Positions 51,789 through 61,418 of a stretch of DNA of 64,000 nucleotides are shown here, piece by piece (position 1 is the stretch's first letter; the number at the start of each line of letters is the position of its first letter). Both the position numbers and the translations under genes were made by a program. The notes under the pieces were generated by a model. That model was given only the letters and a program-made list of their open reading frames with translations, was not told where the DNA came from and did no database searches. Source of the DNA: G965276765 sp965276765 (GTDB lineage Bacteria; Actinomycetota; Acidimicrobiia; Acidimicrobiales; Palsa-688); NCBI GenBank assembly GCA_965276765.1, contig OZ255627.1:1240001-1304000 (forward strand), given 5' to 3'.

Positions 51789-52940
51789 TCAGCCCGGGTC
51801 GGCCATCAGGTCGCGGCCGATTATGTGCTTCATGACCTCGATCGTCCCGCCGCCGAGGCGGGTCATCCGGGCGTCTACATAGGCCCGGGCGATCGGATAC
51901 TCGACCATGTAGCCCCACCCGCCGAAGAGCTGCAGGCATTCGTCCATCACCTTGCCCTGCAACTCGGTCGTGACCATCTTGGCTTTGGCGGCATCCAGTG
52001 CGTCGAGGTCACCGCTCATGTGGAGTTCGAGGCAGCGGTCGACGAAGACCCGTTGTGCCAGGACCTCCGAGTGCAGCTCGGCGAGGGTAAAGCGGGTGTT
52101 CTGGAAGTCGGCGAGGGTCTTGCCGAACATCTTGCGGTCTCGTGTGTAGGCCACGGTCCACTCGATGGCCGCCTCCGCCGAGGACACGGCCCGCACGGCC
52201 TGGACGAGCCGCTCCTGGGCCAGCTCGGTCATCAGGTGGTAGAAGCCCTTCCCCTCCCCGCCGAGCAGGTTGCTCGCCGGCACCCGGACGTCGGAGAAGA
52301 ACAGCTCGGCGGTGTCCTGGGCGCGGCATCCGATCTTCTCGAGCTTGCGACCCCGCTCGTAGCCTTCGCGGTCGGATTCGACCAACATCAGACTGACGCC
52401 CTTGCTGCCCGGCTGGTCGTTGGTTCGGCACGCCAACACCAGCAGATCGGCGGTGATGCCGTTGGTGATGAAGACCTTCTGCCCGTTGATGACGTACTCG
52501 TCGCCGTCAGGGGTCGCCGTCGTCCGCAGGTTCTGCAGATCGCTCCCCCCGGACGGCTCGGACATGCCGACAGCGGTGATGACCTCGCCCGACACCATCC
52601 GGGGCAGCCACTGCTGCTTCTGCTCCTCGGTGCCGAAGTGCAGCAGGTAGGGCGCGATGATGTCCGACTGGAGGTAGAAGGTCGGCGCGACCGCTCCCGC
52701 CCTCGCCATCTCCTCGATCACGACGGCGCCGTGCAGGAAGTCCCCGCCGGGACCGCCGTACTCCTCGGGGACCGTCGGGCAGAGCAGGCCGACCTCGCCG
52801 GCTCTGAGCCAGACGTCCCGGGGCACGATCCCCTCCGTCTCCCACGAGGCGTAGTGCGGGCTGATCTCCTTGGAGATGAAGCGCCGCACCGTCTCGCGGA
52901 ACATCTCGTGCTCATCGGAGAAGATCTCTCTGGGTATCAC
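51789..52940 (-). CDS. Acyl-CoA dehydrogenase
   Basis: 383 residues. VGLLCPTVPEEYGGPGGDFLH is the N-terminal helical domain, VGMSEPSGGSDLQNLRTTA the FAD/substrate strand, and RKMFGKTLADFQNTRF the C-terminal domain opening. LFGGWGYMVEYPIARAYVDAR precedes GGTIEVMKHIIGRD, where the Glu in TIEVMK is the usual catalytic base. It dehydrogenates an acyl-CoA, passing electrons to ETF. It is the last gene of the ferredoxin, SnoaL-like, P450 and dehydrogenase group, 51 bases after the P450. Confidence 0.93.
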   Translation of the reverse strand: MIPREIFSDEHEMFRETVRRFISKEISPHYASWETEGIVPRDVWLRAGEVGLLCPTVPEEYGGPGGDFLHGAVVIEEMARAGAVAPTFYLQSDIIAPYLLHFGTEEQKQQWLPRMVSGEVITAVGMSEPSGGSDLQNLRTTATPDGDEYVINGQKVFITNGITADLLVLACRTNDQPGSKGVSLMLVESDREGYERGRKLEKIGCRAQDTAELFFSDVRVPASNLLGGEGKGFYHLMTELAQERLVQAVRAVSSAEAAIEWTVAYTRDRKMFGKTLADFQNTRFTLAELHSEVLAQRVFVDRCLELHMSGDLDALDAAKAKMVTTELQGKVMDECLQLFGGWGYMVEYPIARAYVDARMTRLGGGTIEVMKHIIGRDLMADPG

Positions 52941-52991
52941 GGTGATCCTTTTGTGGGTTTACGGCAGGCGGCGCGGGGGGTACCGGAGGCC

Positions 52992-54212
52992 TCAGCCCTC
53001 CCGTGCGCCCGGAGTGAACGCCAGCGGCAGGCTGTCCATGTTCCGGGTGATCGTGCTGTTGCTGTAGGTCGGAGCCGTGCCCTCCGGCATCGCCAAGTCG
53101 GGCAGCCGTCGGAGGAGCTCCTGCAGGGTGATCGAGGCCTCGAGGCGGGCGATGTGGGCGCCGATGCAACGGTGCGGCCCGAAGGAGAAGGCGGGATTGA
53201 TCGTAATCTGCCGGTCGATGTCAACGGTGCCGGGGTCCTCGAAGATCTTGGGGTCCCGGCAGGCAGCTGCGAACGAGAGCATGAGGAAGTCGTCCTTGGC
53301 GACCTTCTGGCCGGCGATCTCGGTGTCGCGCATCGCCGTGCGGCCGAGGGCCACGATGGACGCGTAGTACCGGATGAACTCCTCGATCGCCCCGGCGTGC
53401 AGGGACGGGTCGGCGGCCAGACGGTCTCGGTCGGCGGGATGGGTGGCCAGGTGGTGCGCCAGCCCCGCGAGCAGGTAGGTGGTCGTGCCGATGCCGCCGG
53501 CCAGCAGGTCGGTGATGATGTAGAGCTTGTGCTCCCACGAGCAGGGCCGGCCGTCCTTGTCCTCTACCCCGTTCAGGATTACGTCTACAAAGTCGTCACG
53601 GGGTGGTTCGTCCTGACGCATGCGGAGGTAGGTGTCGAGGAACCCGGCCACCTTGCCCCACGCTTCACCCCTGCCGTCCATGGGACCCCGCATGGCGGCG
53701 TCCGTCGCCTCCTGGATATAGGGGAGCTCGCTTAGGGGCACGCCGAGGAAGCTGGCGAAGAAAACCCGTCCGGGCAGCTGGGCGGCGAACTGGTCCACGA
53801 AGTCGCACGAGCCGCTCTCGACAAACCCGTCGATCAGGGCGGTGACCTGCTCCCGGATGCTGTCGGACCTCCGGGCGATGACCCTCGGGTTGAAGTAGGG
53901 GCCGAGGGCCTGGCGCCAGCGGGTCTGATACGGGGGGTCGAGCTCGACCGGGTACAGCTTGGCGCCCCCCTCACCCCCCCGGCCCGGCTCGAAGCCGCCC
54001 TCACTCGAGAACGTCTGCCAATCTTGGGCGCTCTCCCTGACGTCCTCGTACCGGCTGACGACCCAGTACCCGCCGGCCACCTTGCTGTGGGCCACCGGGC
54101 ACTTGCCGACGAGCTCCGTGAGCACCTCGTCGTAGTTCTCGGCGAAGTCCGGCGCGTCGAGATCGAAGTCGTTCTGATAGTCACGGACCTTGCTGTGGTC
54201 TGAGACGCCCAT
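52992..54212 (-). CDS. Cytochrome P450 with an atypical I-helix
   Basis: 406 residues. The heme loop is FSFGPHRCIGAHIARLE and the ExxR motif is EEFIRYY. The I-helix reads LLAGGIGTTTYLLAG: the acidic residue that normally precedes the Thr (as in AGxD/ETT) is Gly. That residue relays protons for O-O cleavage, so turnover or the reaction type may differ. It is encoded with a 3Fe-4S ferredoxin and a SnoaL-like protein, so the ferredoxin is the likely electron donor. The start ATG 54212 is followed by a charged N-terminus without a membrane anchor. Confidence 0.9.
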   Translation of the reverse strand: MGVSDHSKVRDYQNDFDLDAPDFAENYDEVLTELVGKCPVAHSKVAGGYWVVSRYEDVRESAQDWQTFSSEGGFEPGRGGEGGAKLYPVELDPPYQTRWRQALGPYFNPRVIARRSDSIREQVTALIDGFVESGSCDFVDQFAAQLPGRVFFASFLGVPLSELPYIQEATDAAMRGPMDGRGEAWGKVAGFLDTYLRMRQDEPPRDDFVDVILNGVEDKDGRPCSWEHKLYIITDLLAGGIGTTTYLLAGLAHHLATHPADRDRLAADPSLHAGAIEEFIRYYASIVALGRTAMRDTEIAGQKVAKDDFLMLSFAAACRDPKIFEDPGTVDIDRQITINPAFSFGPHRCIGAHIARLEASITLQELLRRLPDLAMPEGTAPTYSNSTITRNMDSLPLAFTPGAREG

Positions 54213-54255
54213 GTGTCCCCCCCCTCTTTCTGTTGTCTTGGTCGCCGACGGAAGC

Positions 54256-54750
54256 CTAGATCGGACCCCACGGCATGTCGACGACAGCTTCGGCCTCGCC
54301 CCGGAACTGCTTGATCAGGCCGTCGTTGTCCCAGTAGGCGCGCTCGGCCACCAGCTTGGTGGGGTCGTCACCGAAGAGGTACATGGCGGCAAAGGGGAAG
54401 GCGATGAACTTGCCCGAGGCCGGTACGCCGGCGAACTCCGCCGAGTGCGTCCCAGTCACGATGCCCTCACGGACGCAGCAACCGGGCACGTCGTAGCTAT
54501 GGGTCATCTCGATGTGGATGTCCGGGAGCGTCCCGAACAGCATCTCGTAGAAGCCGGTCACACCCTCCATGCCAGCGAAGTGGGCGAGGCCGGGGGCCAC
54601 GTCGTAGAAGGCCGAGCCGTCCTGCACGAAGGTCTCCTTGAGGACCCGCTCGAGCTCATGGGAGTTCTCCAGGGCGACGTGCTCGGCGACGCACCGGGCC
54701 TGGAGCTCGACGCGCTCCTGGTCGGTCATCTTCTCGGTCGAGAGGCTCAT
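54256..54750 (-). CDS. SnoaL/NTF2-like protein
   Basis: 164 residues of the nuclear-transport-factor-2-like cone fold: FVQDGSAFYDVAPGLAHFAGMEGVTGFYEMLF, then VREGIVTGTHSAEFAGVPASGKFIAFPFAAMYLF and IKQFRGEAEAV. Such proteins act as isomerases, cyclases or lyases on small hydrophobic molecules, or as binding partners. ATG 54750 follows AAAGGAATATTC. It lies between the ferredoxin and the P450 genes and probably acts on the same substrate. Confidence 0.8.
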   Translation of the reverse strand: MSLSTEKMTDQERVELQARCVAEHVALENSHELERVLKETFVQDGSAFYDVAPGLAHFAGMEGVTGFYEMLFGTLPDIHIEMTHSYDVPGCCVREGIVTGTHSAEFAGVPASGKFIAFPFAAMYLFGDDPTKLVAERAYWDNDGLIKQFRGEAEAVVDMPWGPI

Positions 54751-54834
54751 GAATATTCCTTTTTCTCGAAATAGGGTTCGGTTTTTCGAACGATACGCTT
54801 GTGCTGCATGGCCGTCAAGGTTGGCGTCCACGGA

Positions 54835-55031
54835 TCAGTCGAAGATCTTGATGGGGGCGCCCGGACAGCCGTCGGCGCCCCGCCGGACCGATGCCCCGAG
54901 GCCAACGGAACGTCAACCTCCATGCCGATGCGGCCGTTCTCACCGTCGTCGTTCGCGCTGAAGGCGTCGGGGGCGATGGAGTAGCACTGCCCGTGCGCAC
55001 AGCACAGGGCGGCGTCGACGACGTACCTCAC
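54835..55031 (-). pseudogene. 3Fe-4S ferredoxin, frameshifted near 54904
   Basis: GTG 55031 gives YVVDAALCCAHGQCYSIAPDAF, the CxxHGxC-type cluster site of P450-associated 3Fe-4S ferredoxins. Near 54904 one base is missing; the next frame continues SVRRGADGCPGAPIKIFD, supplying the third Cys, and stops at 54835. Restoring one G in TTGGCC would give a normal ~65-residue ferredoxin. It is the expected electron donor for the P450 at 52992 and opens the operon. Confidence 0.75.
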
Positions 55032-55279
55032 GTCCTCCACCTCACCGGGTGCACCCCACACCCGTGTCCCTCACCCGATGTGCCTCAGCTTCTCGAACTA
55101 TTACGGGAAGTCGGTCGGGTAGTTGTAGGAGTTAGTGCACGTAGCGCGACGGGTCCCACAAGTTCCTCACGGACTGCACGCTCCCCTCACCGGGCGTCGA
55201 GACCACCATGGGTGTCAGCGTCGACGAGGACGTCGCCGCCACTGGCGCCGACCTCGCCATCCCCTGAGCCTGCGGGCGG

Positions 55280-55622
55280 CTACGCCTCGGTCTTGAGGTC
55301 GCCGATCCACTCGTCGACGGTCATCACCTTGGCCTGCATGGGGAACACCTTCTCCATGAGGACGCGGTGTGCACCTCGGGGTCGCCGTCGGCGCAGCCGT
55401 CGGAGAGCACCACGATCTCGTAGTCGCGGTCGGCGGCCTCGCGGAGGGTGGAGAGCACCACGCCTGAGGTGGCCACCCCAGTGAGGTCAGATCGGCCAGC
55501 AGCCCTCCCGGGCCGACCAGGCTCGCCCCATCCGCCCGAGCTCGATCCATGAGCTCGCCGGTCAGGTCCTCGGTCGAAATCTTGCCGGCCAACACCTGGC
55601 CCGGCGCCCGCTCCATCACACC
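55280..55622 (-). pseudogene. Isochorismatase-like cysteine hydrolase remnant
   Basis: Across shifting frames the minus strand reads TEDLTGELMDRARADG, then LTGVATSGVVLSTLREAADRDY, LSDGCADGDPEVH, and after another shift VLMEKVFPMQAKVMTVDEWIGDL up to TAG 55280. This is the C-terminal half of an isochorismatase-fold protein of the TSGVVLST type, which lacks the catalytic Cys. The N-terminal half is gone and at least two indels are present. Confidence 0.6.
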
Positions 55623-55639
55623 CGAGCTCGTCGACGCCC

Positions 55640-56137
55640 GGCGCCATCAGCCGAAATCGTGTCTGTCATCACTACCTCCTATCTCCCCGGGTCCAGCCCG
55701 GAATCCTATGGTGGTAGTTACACATTGTTCTGACAGACCCCCCTCTGATGGCTCTCAGCACTCCGCCGGGCTCTACCTTGCGGCCAAGGCCACGCTCGGG
55801 AGAGCTAGGCCTTGTTTATGTGATCGTGTTTGCTTCGATGTTGTTGCCACCCACGCCGGTGGACCGCATACTGCGGGTGGTTGATCGGGTGGGTGCGGGG
55901 TTCTCCGCGACGGCGACTGCGGAGAAATGGTGCGGATCGATGACAAAACCGAACCGTAAACTGGCGAAGTGTGGCACGCTGGACCTAGTGCGTCGTCCCG
56001 GATGGCGAGCGCTGGAAGCTGTTTTATTCCGAGGATGATCTCTGCTCCGGACCTCGCTGGCAGAGACGGCCTTTCTTGCTTCGGCGATGCATGTCGCAGG
56101 GCTTCACGGTTTTCCGACATCGAGCGAGGAGTACAAT
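55640..56137. other. Gene-free interval
   Basis: About 500 bases before the Tat protein gene. Open frames here, including one from 55748 to 56038, have no recognisable domain and no good ribosome site, so I call none. No clear promoter or repeat was seen. Confidence 0.5.
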
Positions 56138-56440
56138 ATGCCTGACAACATCAGCCGGCGCCGTTTTCTGCGTCAAGCCTCTGTGGGAACGATTGCTGCC
56201 GGGGCTGTCACCGTGGGAGGTATCGATTTGCTCGGCGGGACCGCTAGCGCCGCGCCTGTCGCCAGCCCACACCATCCTGAAACAGCTTCGTCCCCCGATA
56301 CGTCTGTGTTGGAGGAGTCCGGGATCGTTGCTCACGTCACCGACGCCGAGACGGGCAGGATCTCCATCCTCGTCGGCACCCGAGAGATCAGCTACACCAA
56401 CCGTGACATGGCCCAACAGCTGCTCAGAGCGGCACAGTGA
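56138..56440 (+). CDS. Small Tat-exported protein, unknown function
   Basis: 100 residues from ATG 56138, behind GAGGAG. SRRRFLRQASVGTIAAGAV is a twin-arginine signal with the SRRxFLR box and hydrophobic core, ending near ASAAP. The short mature part has IVAHVTDAETGRISILVGTREI, a small beta-rich unit, and no cysteine or cofactor motif. It lies 50 bases upstream of the DUF4331 gene. Export of a folded protein or of a cofactor-bearing partner is suggested by the Tat signal only. Confidence 0.7.
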   Translation: MPDNISRRRFLRQASVGTIAAGAVTVGGIDLLGGTASAAPVASPHHPETASSPDTSVLEESGIVAHVTDAETGRISILVGTREISYTNRDMAQQLLRAAQ

Positions 56441-56490
56441 CACATACCTTGCCCGTCACCGCACCGACCACTTCGAAAGAAAGCTGAATC

Positions 56491-57990
56491 ATGTCCTCAC
56501 ATAAAGAAGCACCGGCTATCTCCCAAGACCCCGTCGCGGACAGCACCGACGTCTACGCCTTTGTCAGCCCGGACCGTCCCGACACCGTCACCCTCTTGGC
56601 CAACTACGTTCCCGTTCAAGATCCCGATGGCGGTCCGAACTTCTTCGAGTTCGGCGCCAAGACGGTAACGGTCGACGGCAAAGCCGTCGGCGAGGACGTC
56701 TTGTACGAGATCCACATCGACAACACCGGTTCGGGTAAGCCGGCCATCACCTATCAGTTCAAGTTCACCACCCACATCCTTGACGCGCACACGTTTCTCT
56801 ATAACACCGGTCCGATCACCCACGAAGGCGGGCCCGGCGAGAGCCATGGCTCCTACAGCAGGACATGGAACCGGCGGCAGAGGTACACCGTGACGGAGGT
56901 GAACAACATGACGGGCAAGACCACCCAGCTCGAACACGACTCAGGAACACGCTTCTCATGCCCGCCGTGCAACATCGGCATACGCTCCACGCCGAACTAT
57001 GAGAACCTCGCGACGCCCGCCATCTACGAGTTGTCCAACGGCATCAAGATCTTCGCCGGACAGCGAGCCGAGGGGTTCTTCGTGGACCTCGGCTCCATCT
57101 TCGACCTCGCAGACCTGCGCCCCCTTTCGAGCGACCAGAAGTACCCCGGCAAGAACACCCCAGGTATCAACTCCCTAGCCGACAAGAACGTCCACTCCAT
57201 CGCCATGCAGATCCCCATCGAAATGTTGAGCCGGAACGGCAAGACACCGACGGGTCCCGACGATCCCAGCGCCGTGATCGGGGTGCACACCACCGCCAGC
57301 CGCCAGAAGGCCCGCATTTTCGATAGCAAGTCCGGTGTCACCACCGCCAGCGGCCCCTACGAGCAGATCTCTCGCCTGGGTAACCCGCTGGTCAACGAGG
57401 TCGTCGTCCCCATGGCCTTGAAGGACTACTTCAACAGTCAGGCCCCCGTGGACGACAAGCAATTTGCCGGCGCCATTGAGCACCCCGAAGTGCAAGGCCT
57501 TTTGGTCGAGCTCTACCCGGGCGTTTTTCCCCACCTGGCCAAGTATAAAAAGGCCCGAGCCGACCTGGTGGCCGTCTTCACCACGGGGATCCCCGGTAAT
57601 CTCATCAGTAAAGCCTTCGGGGTGGGCACCTACCAAGGGGGCAAAGTCCTTGCCGAGCAGCTGCGCCTGAACATGGCTATCAAGCCGACCGGCACAAACG
57701 GGTGGGGCACAAGCGAGCTCGGGATCCTCGGCGGAGACCTGGCCGGATTTCCCAACGGCCGACGCGTCACCGACGACGTGATCACCATCGAGTTGAAGGC
57801 ACTCGCCGGCGCCACCATCCCGCTCGTAGACAAGACCTACACCCCCGACACGGCTGTGTCCGCCGTCACCCAGGGCGTAACGTCCAGCCCCCGCGCCTAC
57901 CAAAAGCCATTCCCGTACCTGGCCAACCCTCACGGCGGGTTCTCCAACCCAACCGCCACCCCACCAAGCAACCCCAATCCCGACCTGTAG
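56491..57990 (+). CDS. DUF4331 domain protein
   Basis: 499 residues. SSHKEAPAISQDPVADSTDVYAF is the invariant DUF4331 opening. VLYEIHIDNTGSGKPAITYQF, FVDLGSIFDLADL and ALKDYFNSQAPVDDKQF match the rest, and GRRVTDDVITIELKALAG sits near the end, a recurrent motif. No signal peptide is visible, though many family members are secreted. The function is unknown. A strong terminator hairpin follows at 58040, ending this two-gene unit. Confidence 0.85.
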   Translation: MSSHKEAPAISQDPVADSTDVYAFVSPDRPDTVTLLANYVPVQDPDGGPNFFEFGAKTVTVDGKAVGEDVLYEIHIDNTGSGKPAITYQFKFTTHILDAHTFLYNTGPITHEGGPGESHGSYSRTWNRRQRYTVTEVNNMTGKTTQLEHDSGTRFSCPPCNIGIRSTPNYENLATPAIYELSNGIKIFAGQRAEGFFVDLGSIFDLADLRPLSSDQKYPGKNTPGINSLADKNVHSIAMQIPIEMLSRNGKTPTGPDDPSAVIGVHTTASRQKARIFDSKSGVTTASGPYEQISRLGNPLVNEVVVPMALKDYFNSQAPVDDKQFAGAIEHPEVQGLLVELYPGVFPHLAKYKKARADLVAVFTTGIPGNLISKAFGVGTYQGGKVLAEQLRLNMAIKPTGTNGWGTSELGILGGDLAGFPNGRRVTDDVITIELKALAGATIPLVDKTYTPDTAVSAVTQGVTSSPRAYQKPFPYLANPHGGFSNPTATPPSNPNPDL

Positions 57991-58039
57991 ATCAGGGCTC
58001 GACGCTAACCCCAGGACCGCCACGGGAGAATTCCTCTCA

Positions 58040-58080
58040 GGCCCGGAGTCGTCGAACCATCCTCCCGACGACTCCGGGCC
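58040..58080 (+). terminator. Strong hairpin terminator after the DUF4331 gene
   Basis: GGCCCGGAGTCGTCG (58040-58054) pairs perfectly with CGACGACTCCGGGCC (58066-58080): a 15-bp stem with an 11-base loop, 50 bases after the stop. No T run follows, as is common in high-GC actinobacteria. Confidence 0.75.
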
Positions 58081-58219
58081 CATCGATGGCCCCGGTTACG
58101 CCCGGGCGGGTTCAATGGATCCGCCCGGTCTGTGAAACAGTCCCAGGTTGCCGGCGCGTGGTGGACGACGATGGGCTGGCCAGCCTGGCGTTGGAATCGC
58201 CGCTAGACCGGGAGTGCCA

Positions 58220-58640
58220 GATCAAGTGGACAGTCGTCCGGTCACCAAGGTCATAGACGGGGACATCGCTCTCATTCGCCCGAGCCTCGGGTGGGTGGGT
58301 GAGATTGAAGTCGCCCTCGTGGAACAGCGGCACCACCTCCCGGCCGGCCAGCAGGACAGCGGCGTCGGCGATGAGGCGCCGGTGACAGCGCCGCCACACG
58401 ACTCCAAGCACATCACGGTGACGTCACGCTTACCGGCGTCGGCCCACCCGCTGCTCGAGGGCGTCGCGAACGGCCTGGAGTCATGTAGTCGCCGTAGGTC
58501 TGGAACGAGGAGTCGGGATCTCACACCGGCCGCCACACGCTGGTCTTAATTCGTAGCTCAACCCGCGGCCGGGACTGACTCGGCCATCTCCTCCCGGGTG
58601 AAGTGCACCAAGCCGCGGCACGCAGGGTGCGAGCGCGCGT
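58220..58640 (-). pseudogene. DUF488 protein remnant
   Basis: In changing frames the minus strand reads VHFTREEMAESVPAAG, then SSFQTYGDYM, then WRRCHRRLIADAAVLLAGREVV. The pairing of FxxYGDYM with WRCHRxLIAD is the hallmark of DUF488 proteins. Several indels break the frame and no intact start exists. It is separate from the DUF4331 unit, beyond its terminator. Confidence 0.6.
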
Positions 58641-58954
58641 CGATATATAGGGAGTCATTAGGGGCCTTTGGGGGGACGACGCGGGCGGGCAGCGCTGTCG
58701 GGGCTGGGCAGTGTGCATGATGGCCGTGCTGAATCGACTCGCCGTAGTGGCGTCGGGGCGGGTACGTCCGCCCCGGCCAGCGTCCTCGACGAGCAGCTGC
58801 GTAATCCCTTTGAGTTGGCCGTCGTCGTGGAGCCCGAGACGGGCCTAAGAAGATCTGAAGTTTCCGGGTTTCTGGTGACGGCTCGGGGGTATCGGAGGTT
58901 CATGCGTTTAAGGTCTGTCTTGCCGGTATAGCCGTCGCCGCCCTGGTTCCGCTG

Positions 58955-60043
58955 ATGGCGGGGGGTGTTGCCGGGGCATCCGGACCCCCTTCTACGACGG
59001 CTCCGTCCCCAACGGCGGCGAAGGCGTCGGCCGAGCGGGCGGTCGCTATCCCGATCTCGTTTCGGGTCCGTAACGTGAACCGCTCGAAGGTGGCGTGCGC
59101 AGCGGACGGTCGTACCTACACCGAGCGCGGTCATCTGGTCGGTCCGGCCGGGGTGTTGAGCGAGAAGTCCAAGACGGTGACTTTGTATTTGCATGGGCTG
59201 GGTCTGGGACAGTTTTTCTGGCGGCTCAAGGCGGTGGCCGGATATGACTACTCCGCGGCCCTGGCCCGAGCCGGGCAGGCCTCGGTGGTCCTCAACCGTC
59301 TCGGCTATAACAACAGTGGCAAGCCTCCCGGCAAGCAGCTGTGCCTGGGCTCGCAGGCCGACATCGCCCACCAGGAGATCGTCGACCTCCGTGACGGCAA
59401 CTACCACCTCGACGGGCATCGCTCGGCCCGCTTCGAGCGGGTGGTGCTCGCCGGGCATTCCTTCGGCGGCCTGATCGCCCAGATCGAGGCGTACTCCTTC
59501 GGTGGGATCAACGGCCTGATCGTCATGTCCTACGCCGATCAGGACACCTCGGCGTTGACCAACCGTCTCGCCGCGGCCTGGACCAAGGCGTGCAAGACCA
59601 CGGCGGGCCGGCCGCCGACCGACGGCCATCCGGGCAAAGGACCGCTCGGCTACGAGCCGTTCGGCCCGCCATCAGCGGTCCATGCCGCCTTCTTCCACAA
59701 CGTCGACCCGGCCGTGTTGAAGGCGGCCAAGCCGATGTTCAACGACGACCCGTGCGGTGACGCCTTCTCGTTCCCCGCTGCGGTGACCGCGGATAAGGCC
59801 GACCTGGGCCAAGTGCACGTGCCGACCCTCCTCGTCGCCGGCGGCTCCGATGCCCTGTTCCCGCCGCCGGCCGAGCAGGCCCAGGCCGCCCGCTACACCG
59901 GAACAACGTCGCTCAGCCTTACGACGATCCCCGACACCGCGCACGCCTTGACCCTCGAGCGCACCCACCGCGTACTCGAGTCCACCGTCGCCGGCTGGCT
60001 GCGCCTCAACATCGAACCCAACGGGTTCCCCACCGGCACCTAA
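58955..60043 (+). CDS. Secreted alpha/beta hydrolase, start region probably frameshifted
   Basis: 362 residues as read from ATG 58955. LYLHGLGLGQFFWRL and VVLAGHSFGGLIAQ (nucleophile elbow, Ser) and LLVAGGSDALFPP (Asp) and IPDTAHALTLE (His) give a complete triad. Upstream in the same frame is a hydrophobic stretch (GIAVAALVPLMAGG) that looks like a signal peptide core without a start. ATG 58902 behind GGAGG is one base out of frame; a lost base near 58905 would join them into MR-x-KVCLAGIAVAAL. So the true protein likely starts at 58902 and is exported. Confidence 0.78.
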   Translation: MAGGVAGASGPPSTTAPSPTAAKASAERAVAIPISFRVRNVNRSKVACAADGRTYTERGHLVGPAGVLSEKSKTVTLYLHGLGLGQFFWRLKAVAGYDYSAALARAGQASVVLNRLGYNNSGKPPGKQLCLGSQADIAHQEIVDLRDGNYHLDGHRSARFERVVLAGHSFGGLIAQIEAYSFGGINGLIVMSYADQDTSALTNRLAAAWTKACKTTAGRPPTDGHPGKGPLGYEPFGPPSAVHAAFFHNVDPAVLKAAKPMFNDDPCGDAFSFPAAVTADKADLGQVHVPTLLVAGGSDALFPPPAEQAQAARYTGTTSLSLTTIPDTAHALTLERTHRVLESTVAGWLRLNIEPNGFPTGT

Positions 60044-60166
60044 AGGTCAGTCGGCCAGGCTGGGAGCCGTTGCGTGGCGTCGTCGACGCGACTGGCGGCC
60101 GTGTATGTCCAAAGCGAACCACAAACCGAGGAGAAGAAGACAAACGGTTCTACAGGTGACGGGCGG

Positions 60167-61149
60167 ATGAGCCGGCGCAGGCTGCTTGCGGTCGGAGGAG
60201 GCACGGTGGCCGGAGGGCTACTGGCGAGCGCCGGGTCCGGGCTGCCCGGCGGCGTCGCCGATGCCGCCGAGCCCGTCGACCGCCGGCTCGGCGACCGCTA
60301 GCTAGCTCGGCGGCCATGCCGGCTCTGGCGAAGGCGACGATCAAGGAGATCGAGGCGATCGTGCGAGCGAAGGGGACCTACGCCAACGGGGTCCTCAACA
60401 TCGAGATCGACAGAAACGACCTCTCGCAGATCACCAAGAAAGGCGTGCCGATCAAGCCGGCCTTCGAAGTCAACGGCAACCTCTGCTTCCAAGCCTTGCC
60501 CGACGGTTCGACCATGCTCAACGCCGATCTCGCCTTCACCGAGGACGAGCTCAACCCGGCGATCCACCAGATGGTCACCCACCACATCACCTTCCAGGCC
60601 TTCCACCAGCATCTCTTCGCTTTGCAGCCGATGGTCTACTTCGAGCACTTCCGCGGTCGGGGGAAAGCCGCCGACTTGGCCAGGGCCTGCGCCGACATCA
60701 TCTCGGTCACCTCCACACCGCTTCCCCAGGCCCCGCCTTCCAACCCCAAGACCCGCCTCGACGTCGCCCGCCTGTCGCGCATCATCGGCGCCATGGGAAC
60801 CGTCGGCTCCAACGGCACCGTCACCTTCTCACTGCCCCCAATCCGAGCCGATCATCCTGGGCGGGGTCAGGATCAACCCGTATCTCAACGTCTACACCTC
60901 GGTGGACTTCGAGCCACTCGCCGACGGGGCACCGTCGTCGTGCCCGACTTCGCCCAACTGGCCCACCAGGTGGACCCGCTGGCCCGCCTCATGCAGGCCC
61001 AGGACTGGGAGATCAACTGCCTCTACAACCAGGAGACAGACGAACACCCGCAGCTGTACTTCTCCCACCACCACAAGATCGGCGACGCCTACGCCCTCGC
61101 CCGACAAGTCCGACGCGGACTCGACCTCACCTCCGTCACCTTCACCTGA
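60167..61149 (+). pseudogene. Tat-exported DUF1259 protein with several frameshifts
   Basis: ATG 60167 gives a Tat signal (SRRRLLAVGGGTVAGGLL). TAG 60299 then closes that frame; one base back, the reading continues AKATIKEIEAIVRAKG, GVLNIEIDRNDLSQI, FEVNGNLCFQAL and VTHHITFQAFHQHLF, the first DUF1259 unit. Between ~60842 and ~60930 the sense lies in yet another frame (EPIILGGVRINPYLNVYTSV) before returning to VVVPDFAQLAHQVDPLARLM, EINCLYNQETDEHPQLYFSHHH, the second unit. Three indels in total, at least one in a G run. The intact protein would be a two-domain exported DUF1259 protein (~325 residues). Confidence 0.7.
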
Positions 61150-61358
61150 GCACCCTGCCTTCGGGCGTCAGCCGCAACCCGAAGCGGCCGCGCCCGAGGC
61201 AGTCGGAGCCCAGGTCGGGCTCGATTTCACGTGCGGCGCGTTCGAGGTCAACGAGTCGCGGGTCTATCGAGTGCCGATCGCCCTCCCCATCACACATCGC
61301 TTGACCTTAGGCCGGGCTGCTCTCTGGCGGCCCGCTCGCAGCGCTCGAGGCGGATCTG

Positions 61359-61384
61359 CCCGTTTGGGCGACGAGCCCAACGGG
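61359..61384. terminator. Hairpin between the DUF1259 gene and the small acidic protein gene
   Basis: CCCGTTTGGGC (61359-61369) pairs with GCCCAACGGG (61375-61384) with one bulged T and a five-base loop. It follows the DUF1259 stop by 210 bases and precedes the next start by 35 bases, so it may end transcription or sit in the 5' leader of the next gene. Confidence 0.4.
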
Positions 61385-61418
61385 TACGTACGGGACACAC
61401 GATTTTGGGGGGATTGTC

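Noticed and set aside
55748..56038. Open frame of 96 residues as a gene
   Set aside because: No recognisable domain, no ribosome site, and unlike the surrounding coding sequence.
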